Shown: in pieces, positions 1 through 10,840 of the stretch
Layout: every line of letters begins with the position of its first letter
Numbering within the stretch: the stretch's first letter is position 1
NCBI GenBank assembly: GCA_022701365.1
Contig: JAKUHH010000025.1
Coordinates: 124,001 to 188,000, forward strand
Source: Mycocentrospora acerina
Taxonomy: Eukaryota > Ascomycota > Dothideomycetes > Pleosporales
Length of the DNA: 64,000 nt
Reading direction: 5' to 3'
The notes under the pieces: model-generated
The model's input: the letters and a program-made list of their open reading frames with translations, nothing else
The model's database searches: none
Told to the model about the DNA's origin: nothing
Made by a program: the position numbers and the translations under genes

Positions 1-142
1 TTGTACGGGCACCATCAATCCCAATTGAGGTGATCTGAACAATTATCACACCACCAATTCCCCACACGCTACAAAGTCACAGCCATCTGCATCTTCAACC
101 ACACAAGAATTTCTCGACAGCGACCCGTTTGCGATCTTCGAG

Positions 143-621
143 ATGGGCGGCAGACTCTCTATGCCCAAGGGCCCTGATGGACTTAGCGAAACCTCTAAGC
201 CAGCATCCCCTCGCCTACACAAGAATCGAGGCATAATAAATGGTCGAGTGCGTTCTTCTCCCCTCCAGCTTCTCTTGCTAGTCAACTGACCAATTGCTAG
301 ACAGTAATGGCTCCCCTTGCTGCCCTCACCATGGCAGGTCTCCTCTTCGTCTACGCCCGCACATCGATACGCGCCGCAAAACTCAACGCAAAGAAGCATA
401 GGGAGGCAGACGGCGGGCAGATCAGTTGGCACAGAGAGAGCCTGAGACGTCATGGACAGTTGGAGAGAATTGATGATGATAAAGGCAGTCTGAAGGAAGC
501 GCTTTTGGGTGATCTGAGAGGGCGAAAGAAGAAGGGATCTGAGGGGGGTGGTGACAAGGGAAAGACAGAGAGGAGCGAAAATGAAGAGGAGCTCAGGAGG
601 CTGATGGGAAAGAAGGACTGA
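143..621 (+). CDS. small single-TM fungal conserved protein, 5' end probably outside the window
   Basis: Two exons are visible, 143..247 and 301..621, joined by a 53-nt intron (GTGCGT donor, CTAG acceptor, with CTGAC just upstream). From the ATG at 143 the product is about 141 aa. The same frame is open upstream to a stop at 26-28 with coding-like sequence (DSDPFAIFE), and an acceptor-like AG lies near 76-82, so the true start may be in an exon left of the window. The protein has a Ser/Pro/Lys N-terminus, one hydrophobic segment beginning MAPLAALTMAGLLF, then a charged Lys/Glu-rich tail ending LMGKKD. This looks like an uncharacterised fungal membrane-anchored protein; I assign no function. 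The spliced joint NGR-TVMAPL is in frame, which supports the intron. Confidence 0.6.
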
Positions 622-1579
622 GGAGGTAAGTGCGCTGTAGAGAAAAGATTGTCTTCTCGGCATGAAGGGATATGGTGTATGTATAGGCACTTCCTAGTTG
701 CTGGTGGATTGAGAGCTCTGCTGCGTGTATGTGACAAGACTAGGCTGGACCTTCAAAAGGATCAGTCTGTCCGCTCGGTTTGGCAAGCATCAGTTTATAC
801 TCAAGTTCCTCTGTTAGCGAGCAAGTGTGAAACTCAGCTCAGCCTATTCCAGCATCTCCTTGGCAATATGCCGCCGGCAGTCAAAGTCGAAGCTAGGCCT
901 TGGTGCCACCTCCGCGGCCGGTAGCTCCCGTCATACGTTAGTGATGGTCATCACTCACTCACACTTTCTAGATGTTGAGCTGGTGACCACGAAAACCGAA
1001 TGCTTCTAATGTGTTTGTGTACCACAGCGTGAGTAGTGCAAGCACGGCCAGCAAACCAGCAATCTTGCTTATGTCGTAGCTATTGTCAAATCGAGCTGTG
1101 ATTCGTTGAAGCTATGTAGATGCTCGTTGTGGCTGCAAGCTTCGCCTGTGGTGCATGTAAACCCCCGCATTTTCCAACCAGACGGGTCTTATCTGGGTGA
1201 GCAGTTCGGCGGCTGCAAGAGCTGCTCAAAAACTAATATCCAAACGAGAATTATCCCGGACATGTCTTTGCGCAGCTGTTGAAGCTCTTCACCGGATGGA
1301 GCACATGTCATAGATCGATGCCCTGCAACGAATAGCGAAGCTCTGCTAGCTGCCCCACCACTACATCACCGCGCTCCCCAAACGTCCCAGGGCTCCCTCA
1401 GCCATTGTCGCTCAACCTTCCCCTCAGCAACCGCCCCCTCCACCCCAACCTCGCAGCGCAGGTCCAGATTCCTCAACAACCTGACGAGGACGCGGGCTTG
1501 ATGGATCACGCCCGGCTACTGGTCTCATCGCGATTGCCGTAGGAAGACACCCCGTCTTCCACAGCAAGCGATAGCCAGT
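622..1579. other. intergenic, no gene seen
   Basis: This 0.96 kb stretch lies between the small membrane protein and the carrier gene. Only short unsupported open frames occur. It presumably holds the 3' UTR of the first gene and the carrier promoter; I recognise no motif. Confidence 0.5.
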
Positions 1580-3040
1580 ATGCCCGAGGGAGACAGGAGG
1601 CCCGAGATCAAGACTCTCCCTGCCAGGCCGCGAGATCTGACCGACGTATCCCGCGCGGTGTTGCGCAGCGAGCAGGCAAAGCGATGGACCAAGAAATACA
1701 GGACTGAGATCGCTGCAAGCACAAGCAGCCTGCTGTCGACAGTTGCCGCAGTACGTGGGCTTACTTGCACTCATGCTGTGGCTGAGAATGTCTACTGACG
1801 GTTTGCAGTACCCCCTGGACTCCGTAAAGACGCGACTCCAAGCGTGCGCCATTTCCTCGGTCCAGACCATTGTTTGCAATCACTAACACACAACAGTTAC
1901 CACTTCAACTCCTTTTCCGACTGTGTTCGCAAGACATACGCGACTGAAGGAGTTCATGGATTTTGGCGTGGTAAGTTTGCGCAAGTCAATGATGCTGTGC
2001 GCCGAGGCTAACACTACGCGTCATAGGGGTTTGGTCTCCTCTCCTCAGCATTACGCTTGTTCGAACTGTATCCTTCTCCATATACCAACGATCGAAATAC
2101 GCGCTCGATAGCTGGATATACCAATCAACCGGGAGCTCGCCGCTCGCCACCGCGAATACTAAAGGCGCATGGCCTACATTCTCAACCATCGCATGTTTTG
2201 GGCTGGCAGGTGCCACGGCAGGCGCCACCATAACGGCAATCGCATGTACGCCAAGCAGAATATGTAAATGCATAGAAAACGTGGCTGATATGGTGTACAG
2301 GTCCTTTCGAGCTGACCAAATTGAGCGCTCAAATCTCTGTGTTGATGGCTGACCGCAAGGACGGCGGTGGCAAGGACGATGCGGTGCGAAGAAGTTACCA
2401 GAATCTCGGAACATACAAAACAGCACAGAACCTTGTCAGGCATAGGGGCTGGCGAGGCTTGTATTCGGGATTTCATCTGCATCTGCGTGAGCATTACGGG
2501 CGACACGTCGAGGTGACAGTATGCTAATTATTTGCAGTTCGAGATTCGATCGGCACAGGCATCTACTTTGTTACATACGAGAGTGGGAAACAGATTTTGG
2601 CGAATGCGAGCGGGACTTCCACTACGCACCCTTTGGCCGTGGTTGTAGCTGGTGGACTATGTGGGCTTGTCAGCTGGGCATGTGTAAGTGACACGGTTGG
2701 AGTTTATTATGCATCCAATGTCGCTGATACGTACCAGATCTTCCCTATTGATACCGCAAAGAGCATCTACCAGCGAAACTGCTTAGTTGGAGGCAAAGAC
2801 AAACAGACAAGGCCAAAGATTCAGTTCTTCAATCCCCGCATGTATCGAGGTACGAATTCTATATTGACGCACATCAGCGATGTGTACTGACAATCTCAAG
2901 GTCTCGGCGTGTCCATGTCCCGCTCGTGCGTAGTGAATGCCATCTTTTTCACTGCGTTTGAGTTTACCAAGAAGCGTATCAATGGGATGACATTCGATGA
3001 GGAGCTCTTGCGTGAATACGAACTGAAGGAGAGGTCGTAG
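1580..3040 (+). CDS. mitochondrial carrier family (SLC25) protein
   Basis: Eight exons: 1580..1750, 1809..1843, 1897..1970, 2027..2245, 2301..2486, 2538..2683, 2738..2849 and 2901..3040, giving 360 aa; every joint keeps frame. The three signature PX[D/E]XX[K/R] motifs of the mitochondrial carrier family are all present, one per repeat: YPLDSVKTRLQ, PFELTKLSAQ and FPIDTAKSIYQ. Each sits at the end of the first helix of a repeat and is followed by a matrix segment such as YATEGVHGFWRG. Carriers exchange metabolites across the mitochondrial inner membrane. The substrate cannot be told from sequence alone; the overall look resembles the poorly characterised yeast YFR045W-type branch (memory-based). 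Introns are 50-70 nt with GTRNGT/YAG ends, several split within a codon. The N-terminal 50 residues are hydrophilic, as in many carriers without a cleaved presequence. Confidence 0.9.
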
Positions 3041-6000
3041 TATATGCCTTTTCGTTATGGAGTGGAGTTATAACGTTGCCGTGAAAATTTCTGCATATGA
3101 CATGGTGTTGGAGCATGGAGTTATCTGAGTACAGAAACGGGAATGGTATGTAACTTAGCTGGGATTTGAGAGCCTTCACAGGCATAGCATCAAGTGCATG
3201 AAATATGAACACTATAAGCCACTGGTTCTTACCATCTCACCAATCGGTTCAGGGACGAGTATCACCATATGGGAACAGTGCATTACATTTCTAGTTATCA
3301 TGCCTAGTTCATTGCTTTTGAATACTTCTGATAGTAATTCCCACTGTCAAGGCAAGTACTGAAGTTGGTGAAGACGCACCTACGCTTTACTTTTCGGATA
3401 TCTGACATTTCTCTCTTCGAAGCATGTTCGTAACCAGTCTATACCTTCGTGGCTTCAACTTCCCTGTGATTGTGACGAGTCTTGCCATTAATCGAAGATT
3501 AGTAAAGTAACTTAGATCATCGTCCTGTTCATGTGTCTTTACTTGGGGTTGTTACGTCATGCACATATAGATTGTCCTCGCTTGGAGTGCATGCATTGTC
3601 TTGTCGTATGCTTGGAAGAAATTCATCCACGAATGAGCACTTTGGTGAGTATGAAGGTTATCAAACTCCTGTCGGAATGGGACAGGGTATCGTGATTACC
3701 ACATGGAGTCTGTAACAGCTCCTCAATCCTCCAGGGTACGATGTTTCATACTTGCAAGCTACTATGCTGTCTTGCAGGTTTGTTTATCGATCGATGCCTG
3801 TACAATTTGATGCATGAACGTGGTCGGTACTACCGAGCCATTGTCTGCTTCAAATTTGTTTAGCGCTGAACTAAACAAATATGAAAATTACTTTGCGTAG
3901 AACTGAGTTGGAATAGATACAGTAAGGCATCGTACTAAAAAATACACTTTAATAAGGGAATCCAACACGGCTCTTGTGCAACTTCGGTTTCCAAACAATC
4001 CAACCAATGTTGCTACAAAATTCCAGCAGACATTTCCTGTGCATCACATTTGTCCATATTCGCCCTGTAGCTGGTGAATGTCATCTGTCTCAATTCTTTC
4101 AATCATGAATAGCATGTATCCTCCGATCAAGCAATTAGAGATTTGATTCTTCTGCTCAGTATCCTTCACTCCCTTTTTAGTTATTAGCATCACTTTCTTC
4201 AGTCTCGGAAGATAGAACCCTTGAAATTTGTCATAGAGATAGATCAAACAAACTGACAGATCTCTTTTGTTTCAACTTTCCAACCTGAACCTTCTTCTCC
4301 CCCGCCCATTTCATCTACCGTCCTCTTCTGGGCTGCTGCCTTCTTCTCTTCTGAAGAACAATTGTAATACGTGTGAGCTAACAAAAAGGCCAAACTTAGC
4401 GATGATGCGGTTAGATGGTTAGTATTGTCGGCTGAAAATATGTCTGTATGTTTATTTCCAATTCCCCCAATGACTAGATTTCATTTACGTATATTTGAGC
4501 ATAGCATGGATGAGAAAATCGGGAGAGATCACTTCCTGAGATCGAACCTCTTGTCCTTAGCGGTCTCATTTTCGTTCTTATATTAATCACATTGAATCTG
4601 CACCAGAAGATCTAGAATTGGATCATCTGAGACCAGATTAGTAAAGAGATCAATCACAGTGTCATATCGAATCAATTTGTTTCCGACCAGGCTATCCGTA
4701 TGTGATTATACTGAAGGATTCTTCGCTTCCCATACAGGTTACATAGTAATTGGAGAGGCTCTGGACGTACAGAAATCTATCAAAGATCTTGACTGCTGTA
4801 TTTTTAGCACGTTTACAGCCAAGCAAAATAAGCTCCCACAAGCAATCACCACGCTTGATGTCTTCCGGACGAACTCTGCCTTCTTAATCTCTTTCCACTA
4901 CTATTCAAGACATCCTTGAATTATTTATAATGCCAAACAATAAGTCTACGGTGGATGTAGAACTTGTAATCGTGAGGCCCAACTTCGACATGGATCATAA
5001 TATCATGTTCCATATCACGACAGACACTCTCAAGATCTTAATAACAGCGACCAGCGCGATTATTATTTTTCCAGATCAACAAATTTGTCGACTTTCAACA
5101 AGCTAAAGCCAATATACAAAAAGTATCATAAAGGCCAGTTTCTTTTTGTCTAACTAAAGCGTGAATGGTGTTTGTAGGCCAGTCTGTTTTAACACGACTA
5201 ACTTACGCGAGACAAAAATATACTTTCAGAATTGTGTCAAAACTGCAGAGGGAAGTTACAATGATAAATAATTGCTCACTATTTCTTTCCTACAATCATC
5301 TATAGAGGTTATAACTCTCTCACATTTATGATCTGTTTGTAATCGGATCGGTCTTTTGCAAAGAATATAATCGAAGCACTACGGGAGAGACAGCTACGCT
5401 GAACTGAGTTTCGTATGTCACTTGAGTTCAAAAAATGAATCTAGGTGACATGAGTGTATTTCGTTATCCAAATAAACTATTGTCTACTACACTTATAATA
5501 CTTATCGAATCTAACCCTGACAGTTCATCTCAATTTAAAAATACCAAGGCTGCTATCCGTTATTCAAGGGAACTTGAATCGTTCTGCCCTAAATCTTTAA
5601 CTTTTATCATTATCAACATGTCGTACTAACCAAGTTCCCTTGTTCCACACTTGTTGTGATTTTATTCTCTATCGCTGCTATCAGGCAGTAACTCGGTTGC
5701 CAAGTTTCTCGGGGATGTGCTGTTCTCTGCCTTTGGACCATATTCATAGTGATCGCACTCCTCCACATTCTGCAAGAATATTTTTTCTTAATTTAAACCA
5801 AGAAATCATCTGGTTGTTGAGTCATGATTATGTGCTGCTGTGTGCAAACAGGTTCAGATTCCTTTGCAAAGTGGCAGAGATACTATTCAATTAATAGTTT
5901 GAGGACCATATCGTCCAGATAAACACGTTCAAAAGTGTAGGTGATTGGTTCCACGCAAGGCTTGTCCCTGCATACGACGGAAAAGCTATCAAGCTGTGCT

Positions 6001-8659
6001 GTACCTACATATATCATCACTGACATGAAGACCAAAAATCAGCGAGTGAGAAAGAAAATCAATTCAAATCGAAACTATCCAAAGCTAAGTAAATTAGAGT
6101 TCACATAAAGAGCTAATGGTCCACCCGAATCCTGTCCTAGCTATTCTATCTAAATATGTGCTTTATCTGTATATCTACAGTCCCCCTATCGCTGTACCTC
6201 CCTCTTTTTCCCGCACAAGTCCTGACGTCTTATTTTGTCTCTTCAGCTGCAGTGTTGTATATCCCTTAATAAATGGCTGATCTTCTCCATGAGACAAATA
6301 TTTCTGAAGAAATCCATCTCGCTTTCTATAAATTTAAGAAAAGAGGCTGCGCCACAGAAGTTCTTTGGGCAAATTGAGTATTCTACCGTTTCACTGATAT
6401 TTCAGCTCCAGTAAATCTGACAGAATATATGCAAATTGATCGGGTTGCATTACTCCTAACAGTCCGTAGTCTGTTATCTTGAAGCAAGGGCAAGGACTGC
6501 CATGATGTGCTGATTAGAGACCCATAATTCCACATTTCAATCCTGACATTTTCGGAAATACATCGTCAAAGTCGAACCCAGGGCTATTGATGAAATACAT
6601 CACTCATCCGTCTATCCACTTTTCTAAGGCTTTGGAAAAAATTGTACAAGCACACCGCTCACTCACGCCAACGATCCTGACGCATCCTAATCTCCACAAG
6701 TGGGCATTCAACAATAGAAAAGAGCACAGGTAGTCAAGTTTATCGGTGTTAAAAGCATCCGAAGGATGCACTAAGCAGCGTCCCATGGTTGGGCACAGAA
6801 AGAAGGCTGTTAATCACACTTCGTGATGCCAAGATACGACCGGAATATCGTTTAAGGGGGATACGGGGAAGCGGGACGTCGCGGAAAACTCATGACGCAG
6901 ACCATAACTGCAAGAAATTCCAAGTCATATGGTCTGCCAGTCCTTTCGGCCAAATCCTGATTTCTGTTCCTTGTCATACTCCTATGACTGTAAGTCAGGC
7001 CATTGCTGATTATCCTAATCTCCTCGGCACAAAAATTTCATTCAACAAGTTGCATTGATTTTGGAAAAGTGATGTTCTTGCTGACAAAGAAACGTCTAAG
7101 CACTCACAAAAACCAGAAAGACGGACGATCGCGGTACACAACTGCCGATACTCCACTCAGCCCTACATGACGCACGCCATGCCATGCTGTGCCGCGGTTG
7201 TAACACTAGTCCACTCTTTCAGCCCTATTCCATCCCCACAGCCCTCCGAACCCCGAATCTCCACCGGCAACCCCCCGGCATTTATCCGGCGTCACTTTTC
7301 TCGTTACATCCATCCCAGCAGCACAGCCCGCATCTCTCGCATCCTGCTCCCCATTCCAGAATGTCTTCGCGTGACCCTCGCGCTCACCGACGCTGCTTGC
7401 ATAGGCCCTCGTACTATGTAAATACGCACAACTCGGCGACTAGATCTCCAGGTGGCTGTGCAGCCCCACTAGCCACGCGGGCCGAGGCGTAGAGACCAGC
7501 CTAGATCCCAGATCTGCTGCATCAGCATCGTGTTTCTTGCGAGATCAGATCACGCGGCTGAGAAATTTGACAACGTGCAATACGGGCTGACGGGGGTTTA
7601 GCGCGCAGGTAGTGCATATCTACATGTGCTATATGTCTATCTATGGGAGATCTAGCCCCCTGGACCGTTGGAGTTTGGCAATTACTTGGAGAGTACACGT
7701 ATGGAGAGCTTGAGCTCGGGGCATCTAAGTTATCAAGGGGGAATGCGTGTATATGGAGCTTTATTTGCTTTGTGCGTGTTCTAGAAGCTAGGTCATGGAA
7801 CTAGACTGGCACCTGCGCGGCGCTTTCAATGTTCAGAAGTCTAGACCTGGTGTGATGCAGAAGATGCACTTTACATGAACAACAGTGAGTGTGTGCGTGA
7901 ACCTTGTGACCTTTCAGCCATTCATTTATACTGTATGATTCAGAAACGTCTGATATTATAGTCTATAATAGTTAGGCATTGTGTGAATTTCGTCCCATAG
8001 AACGATCATCATAGGACAGTTAGTCAAAAACGATTGTTCTTGAAACAAAAATGTGTACGGAAGATCAATTTCTTTAGTGGAACTAGATGAGAAAATATTG
8101 TAATGTATTGTACATGAACAAGAAAAGCGAATTATAATAATGCTAAAAATTGATTCCAAAATCATAGGCTCTGTGGCCGGTCTTTTTTCCAAATCTCGTG
8201 ATCGTTGTACCACAGTCATTCATCCGAAAACATTCCCATCGTCGTCGTTGCCCTAACGCCCGCTGTAAATCGCTGCAATCTTGGCCTGGTGGTATATTTA
8301 CAAACGCAAAGAAGAAAATATGGTAATAAGATACAAGAACTCAAAGTCAGAAATCCGTCCATGTCGCGGAAGCAGATGCCTTGGCGTCAGGTAGACACCA
8401 GGTAAAAGACGTCTAGAATGCAAAAGCCATAGAGTAGAGCAGCTGAAGATCCTAATCAAAACATCCTCTGGAAGAAGCGAAATTCCACACAGCCGGAATT
8501 TTTGTCGCGAGCGATTTTCGCATCGCGATTAGGCAGTGTGGAGAAAGATGGCGGGTCGAAAGTTCGCGGCTATTGTGAAATGTGAGGATCATACTGGTGG
8601 GTTGGTGGGCCTCCGCGGCCCTTGGCAGAAACGGCAGCGCCTTGTATGTCACCAACCGC
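3041..8659. other. 5.6 kb gene-poor, partly AT-rich stretch
   Basis: No credible gene is seen on either strand. The part from about 3100 to 7100 is visibly AT-rich with dense stops in all frames; the longest open frames are below 95 codons and resemble no family I know. From about 7150 to 7850 the composition becomes more GC-rich again. The texture fits an old, mutated repeat or AT isochore as in many Pleosporales, possibly a degraded transposon. I could not match any segment to an integrase, reverse transcriptase or transposase, nor find terminal repeats, so no element is named. Confidence 0.5.
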
Positions 8660-10840
8660 TCAGTCATGGTTACCTCCACGTCTGCGGTGTTTCCCGGGAA
8701 AGTCGATCTCTGGGTGAACAACACGCATATGGCGGGTCAACGCATCGTTGCGCGAAAATGTCTTTTCCTCAACACATAGTGCGCATCGAACCTTTTGTTT
8801 GCGCACGTTATGAATAGTGTCTTCGTGTCGGGTAAGATCATATGGACGGGAGAAGATAGTGTTGCAGGGCTTGCCCGTGGTTGGGTTGATCCGCTCGCAC
8901 TTGTGAGGCCCCGCTTGCGTATTGCGCTCTAAAATAGCCGCTGATGTCATGCTAGGTCCTAGATTTGCGTTTCGATGACCCTCACGCTTGTGCTTTTGTA
9001 GCTTTTGCGGAGTTTCGAAGCGCTGTGAACACCCGTGATATGTGCACGAGTATGTGCCTGTCTCTGCGTTTGATGATGTCGGTTTGCGCATGAATCGCTC
9101 ATTGGCGCTCGACTGGCTTCCGCTTGGAGGGTCAGCCTCACTGGCGCTGGAATCCATGGAAGTGAGATGCGCCGGAAACTCTGGTGTTTGATCGACCGTC
9201 GAAGACATATTGTGTGATGCGATGCGATACTGTGAGGTGAGTGGCAAATTCGGAATGTTGTTTTGAATCGATGGCGTGATGAAAGAAAAGCTTGTGGATG
9301 CTGGTATTGACTGTGCAGAGGACGACGGAAAGTTTGGTGAAAACTGAGGTGTTGCCCAACTGTCTCGACGGTAGGACTGCGCAGATGTTGTGTCAAAGCT
9401 GGCTTGGGTGGCGTTTCTATATTGGTCGCCACTGTTGTATTGGCTGTCGTACTCGGTAGCGCCACTGTCCGGGAACAGTGGGACCTTGGAGTCTTCATCA
9501 GCCTCGCGGTAATCAAGCATAGCTTCCTTTGGTGAGATGGTTGCTGGCTGTGATTCTCCACTGGATTGCAACTGAGACTTCATGGCGTAGGCGGCATCGG
9601 CTTGACGGTTCTGCTCACGTGCTGCTGATGCGGTACCAACGATTGGTGAGTTGAAGCTGGAACTAGCCTGGCAATAAGGTGAGCCTCTCCTGAATGGAGA
9701 ATCACCTCGAGATGCTTGGCTGCCTGGTGAGTGCGATCGGGCATATTGCGCTGCTTGCAGTGCACGTTGAACATTCTCGTTTGTGTTGCTGCGGTATGGT
9801 GACAACAACGACGACCTGGTCGGCTTGGACTGTGTTTCTGGCTGTGCGGCGACAGCGTTGGGATCGTAAAAGTTATCAGCAGCGATATCAGTGTAAGTCC
9901 TCTCAAATTTGGGTACGATGATCTGTCTTGTTTCTGGTTCATCATCGTAAGTACAAAACTGATTGAAGAGCCAGGAATCGACCTTGTGGAGGGTCTCACC
10001 ATTTGCGGGCTGCTTAAAGTCCATATCGTCTCCTAGTGTTGTGTGGGGAGTGGCCGGAGAATCCTGTCCGAAGCTCGACACAGACTGTCTCGCAGAGTGT
10101 GCAAACTCTGGCACATCATCACCCTGGTCCATGAGTGCCTGTTTCATTGACATATGCGCTGCCATGGTCTGATCCATATTGTCGGAGTTTGTCGTGTAGC
10201 TAGTGAAAGCACTCTGGTTTGTAAAAGAGTCTTGAGTAGGCGTTTGTGTTGGTGTCGGTAGATGATTCGAGAAGGTTCTAAGGATGGCGTCAGTAGTGCG
10301 CGACAACAAAGACGAGCTGTTGAGATATGAAGCGTACTGGTAGTTGGATGTGGGTCCAGCGACTTGGTATTGCGAGGGGTTTGACCCTATCGATGAAGAC
10401 GATGATGCACGTTGATGTCCCTTGGGTTGAAACTGCGCAGGAGTCTGTAATGACTGATTCTGCATGCTAGTGTAAGAGTTCCAGGACTGAAGACCAGAGC
10501 CAGAGGTGTTGGCCAACGACATAGACGTCTGGGCGTAGCCGTTCGAAGGTGTCTGTGGAGTGGGTGTCGACTGTTGGATTCTTATGGCCGGGTTCGCGAA
10601 ATTGGTATATGAAGTCGTCATGTACGGGATAGGCGCGATCGTGGCGGCCGAAGTACCGTAAGACTGTTGCTGCGAATCGAGATAGTCGTTCAACAGCTTT
10701 TGGTCGTAGTAGTGTGGTGTTGTGAGTTGTTGTTGAGGTGTGTGTTGGTATGAGAAGTGCTGTTGCGAGTGTGGTGATGGAATGGTCGAGGTATGATGCT
10801 GTAGCGGGAGGTGCTGACGTCTTGTGGGTGACGCTAACAT
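8660..10840 (-). CDS. C2H2 zinc-finger transcription factor, Rpn4-like (proteasome regulator)
   Basis: Uninterrupted 726-aa frame from ATG 10840. Residues 1-590 are low-complexity (Gln, Ser, Thr, Asn-rich; opening MLASPTRRQHLPLQHH), typical of an activation region. Three zinc fingers fill the C-terminus: a classical finger about 597-620 (CTYHGCSQRF...H...H), then a finger with the unusual CERINPTTGKPCNTIFSRPY spacing about 646-673, then CALCVEEKTFSRNDALTRH about 681-705, and a basic end (KHRRRGG). The INP-TG-PCN-FSRPYDL-RH pattern is what I remember of Rpn4, which activates proteasome genes through PACE elements. Nuclear role inferred. The family assignment rests on this motif memory; a different C2H2 regulator is possible. 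Confidence 0.72.
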   Translation of the reverse strand: MLASPTRRQHLPLQHHTSTIPSPHSQQHFSYQHTPQQQLTTPHYYDQKLLNDYLDSQQQSYGTSAATIAPIPYMTTSYTNFANPAIRIQQSTPTPQTPSNGYAQTSMSLANTSGSGLQSWNSYTSMQNQSLQTPAQFQPKGHQRASSSSSIGSNPSQYQVAGPTSNYQYASYLNSSSLLSRTTDAILRTFSNHLPTPTQTPTQDSFTNQSAFTSYTTNSDNMDQTMAAHMSMKQALMDQGDDVPEFAHSARQSVSSFGQDSPATPHTTLGDDMDFKQPANGETLHKVDSWLFNQFCTYDDEPETRQIIVPKFERTYTDIAADNFYDPNAVAAQPETQSKPTRSSLLSPYRSNTNENVQRALQAAQYARSHSPGSQASRGDSPFRRGSPYCQASSSFNSPIVGTASAAREQNRQADAAYAMKSQLQSSGESQPATISPKEAMLDYREADEDSKVPLFPDSGATEYDSQYNSGDQYRNATQASFDTTSAQSYRRDSWATPQFSPNFPSSSAQSIPASTSFSFITPSIQNNIPNLPLTSQYRIASHNMSSTVDQTPEFPAHLTSMDSSASEADPPSGSQSSANERFMRKPTSSNAETGTYSCTYHGCSQRFETPQKLQKHKREGHRNANLGPSMTSAAILERNTQAGPHKCERINPTTGKPCNTIFSRPYDLTRHEDTIHNVRKQKVRCALCVEEKTFSRNDALTRHMRVVHPEIDFPGKHRRRGGNHD

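Noticed and set aside
4540..4620. B-box-like GGTTCGATCTC on the minus strand
   Set aside because: No acceptor or D stems can be formed around it.
4659..4919. An 86-codon frame and its surroundings as a Ty1/copia RNase H remnant
   Set aside because: A vague resemblance to copia spacing was noted, but no motif (SKS, TDSKS, integrase HHCC) could be confirmed on either strand.
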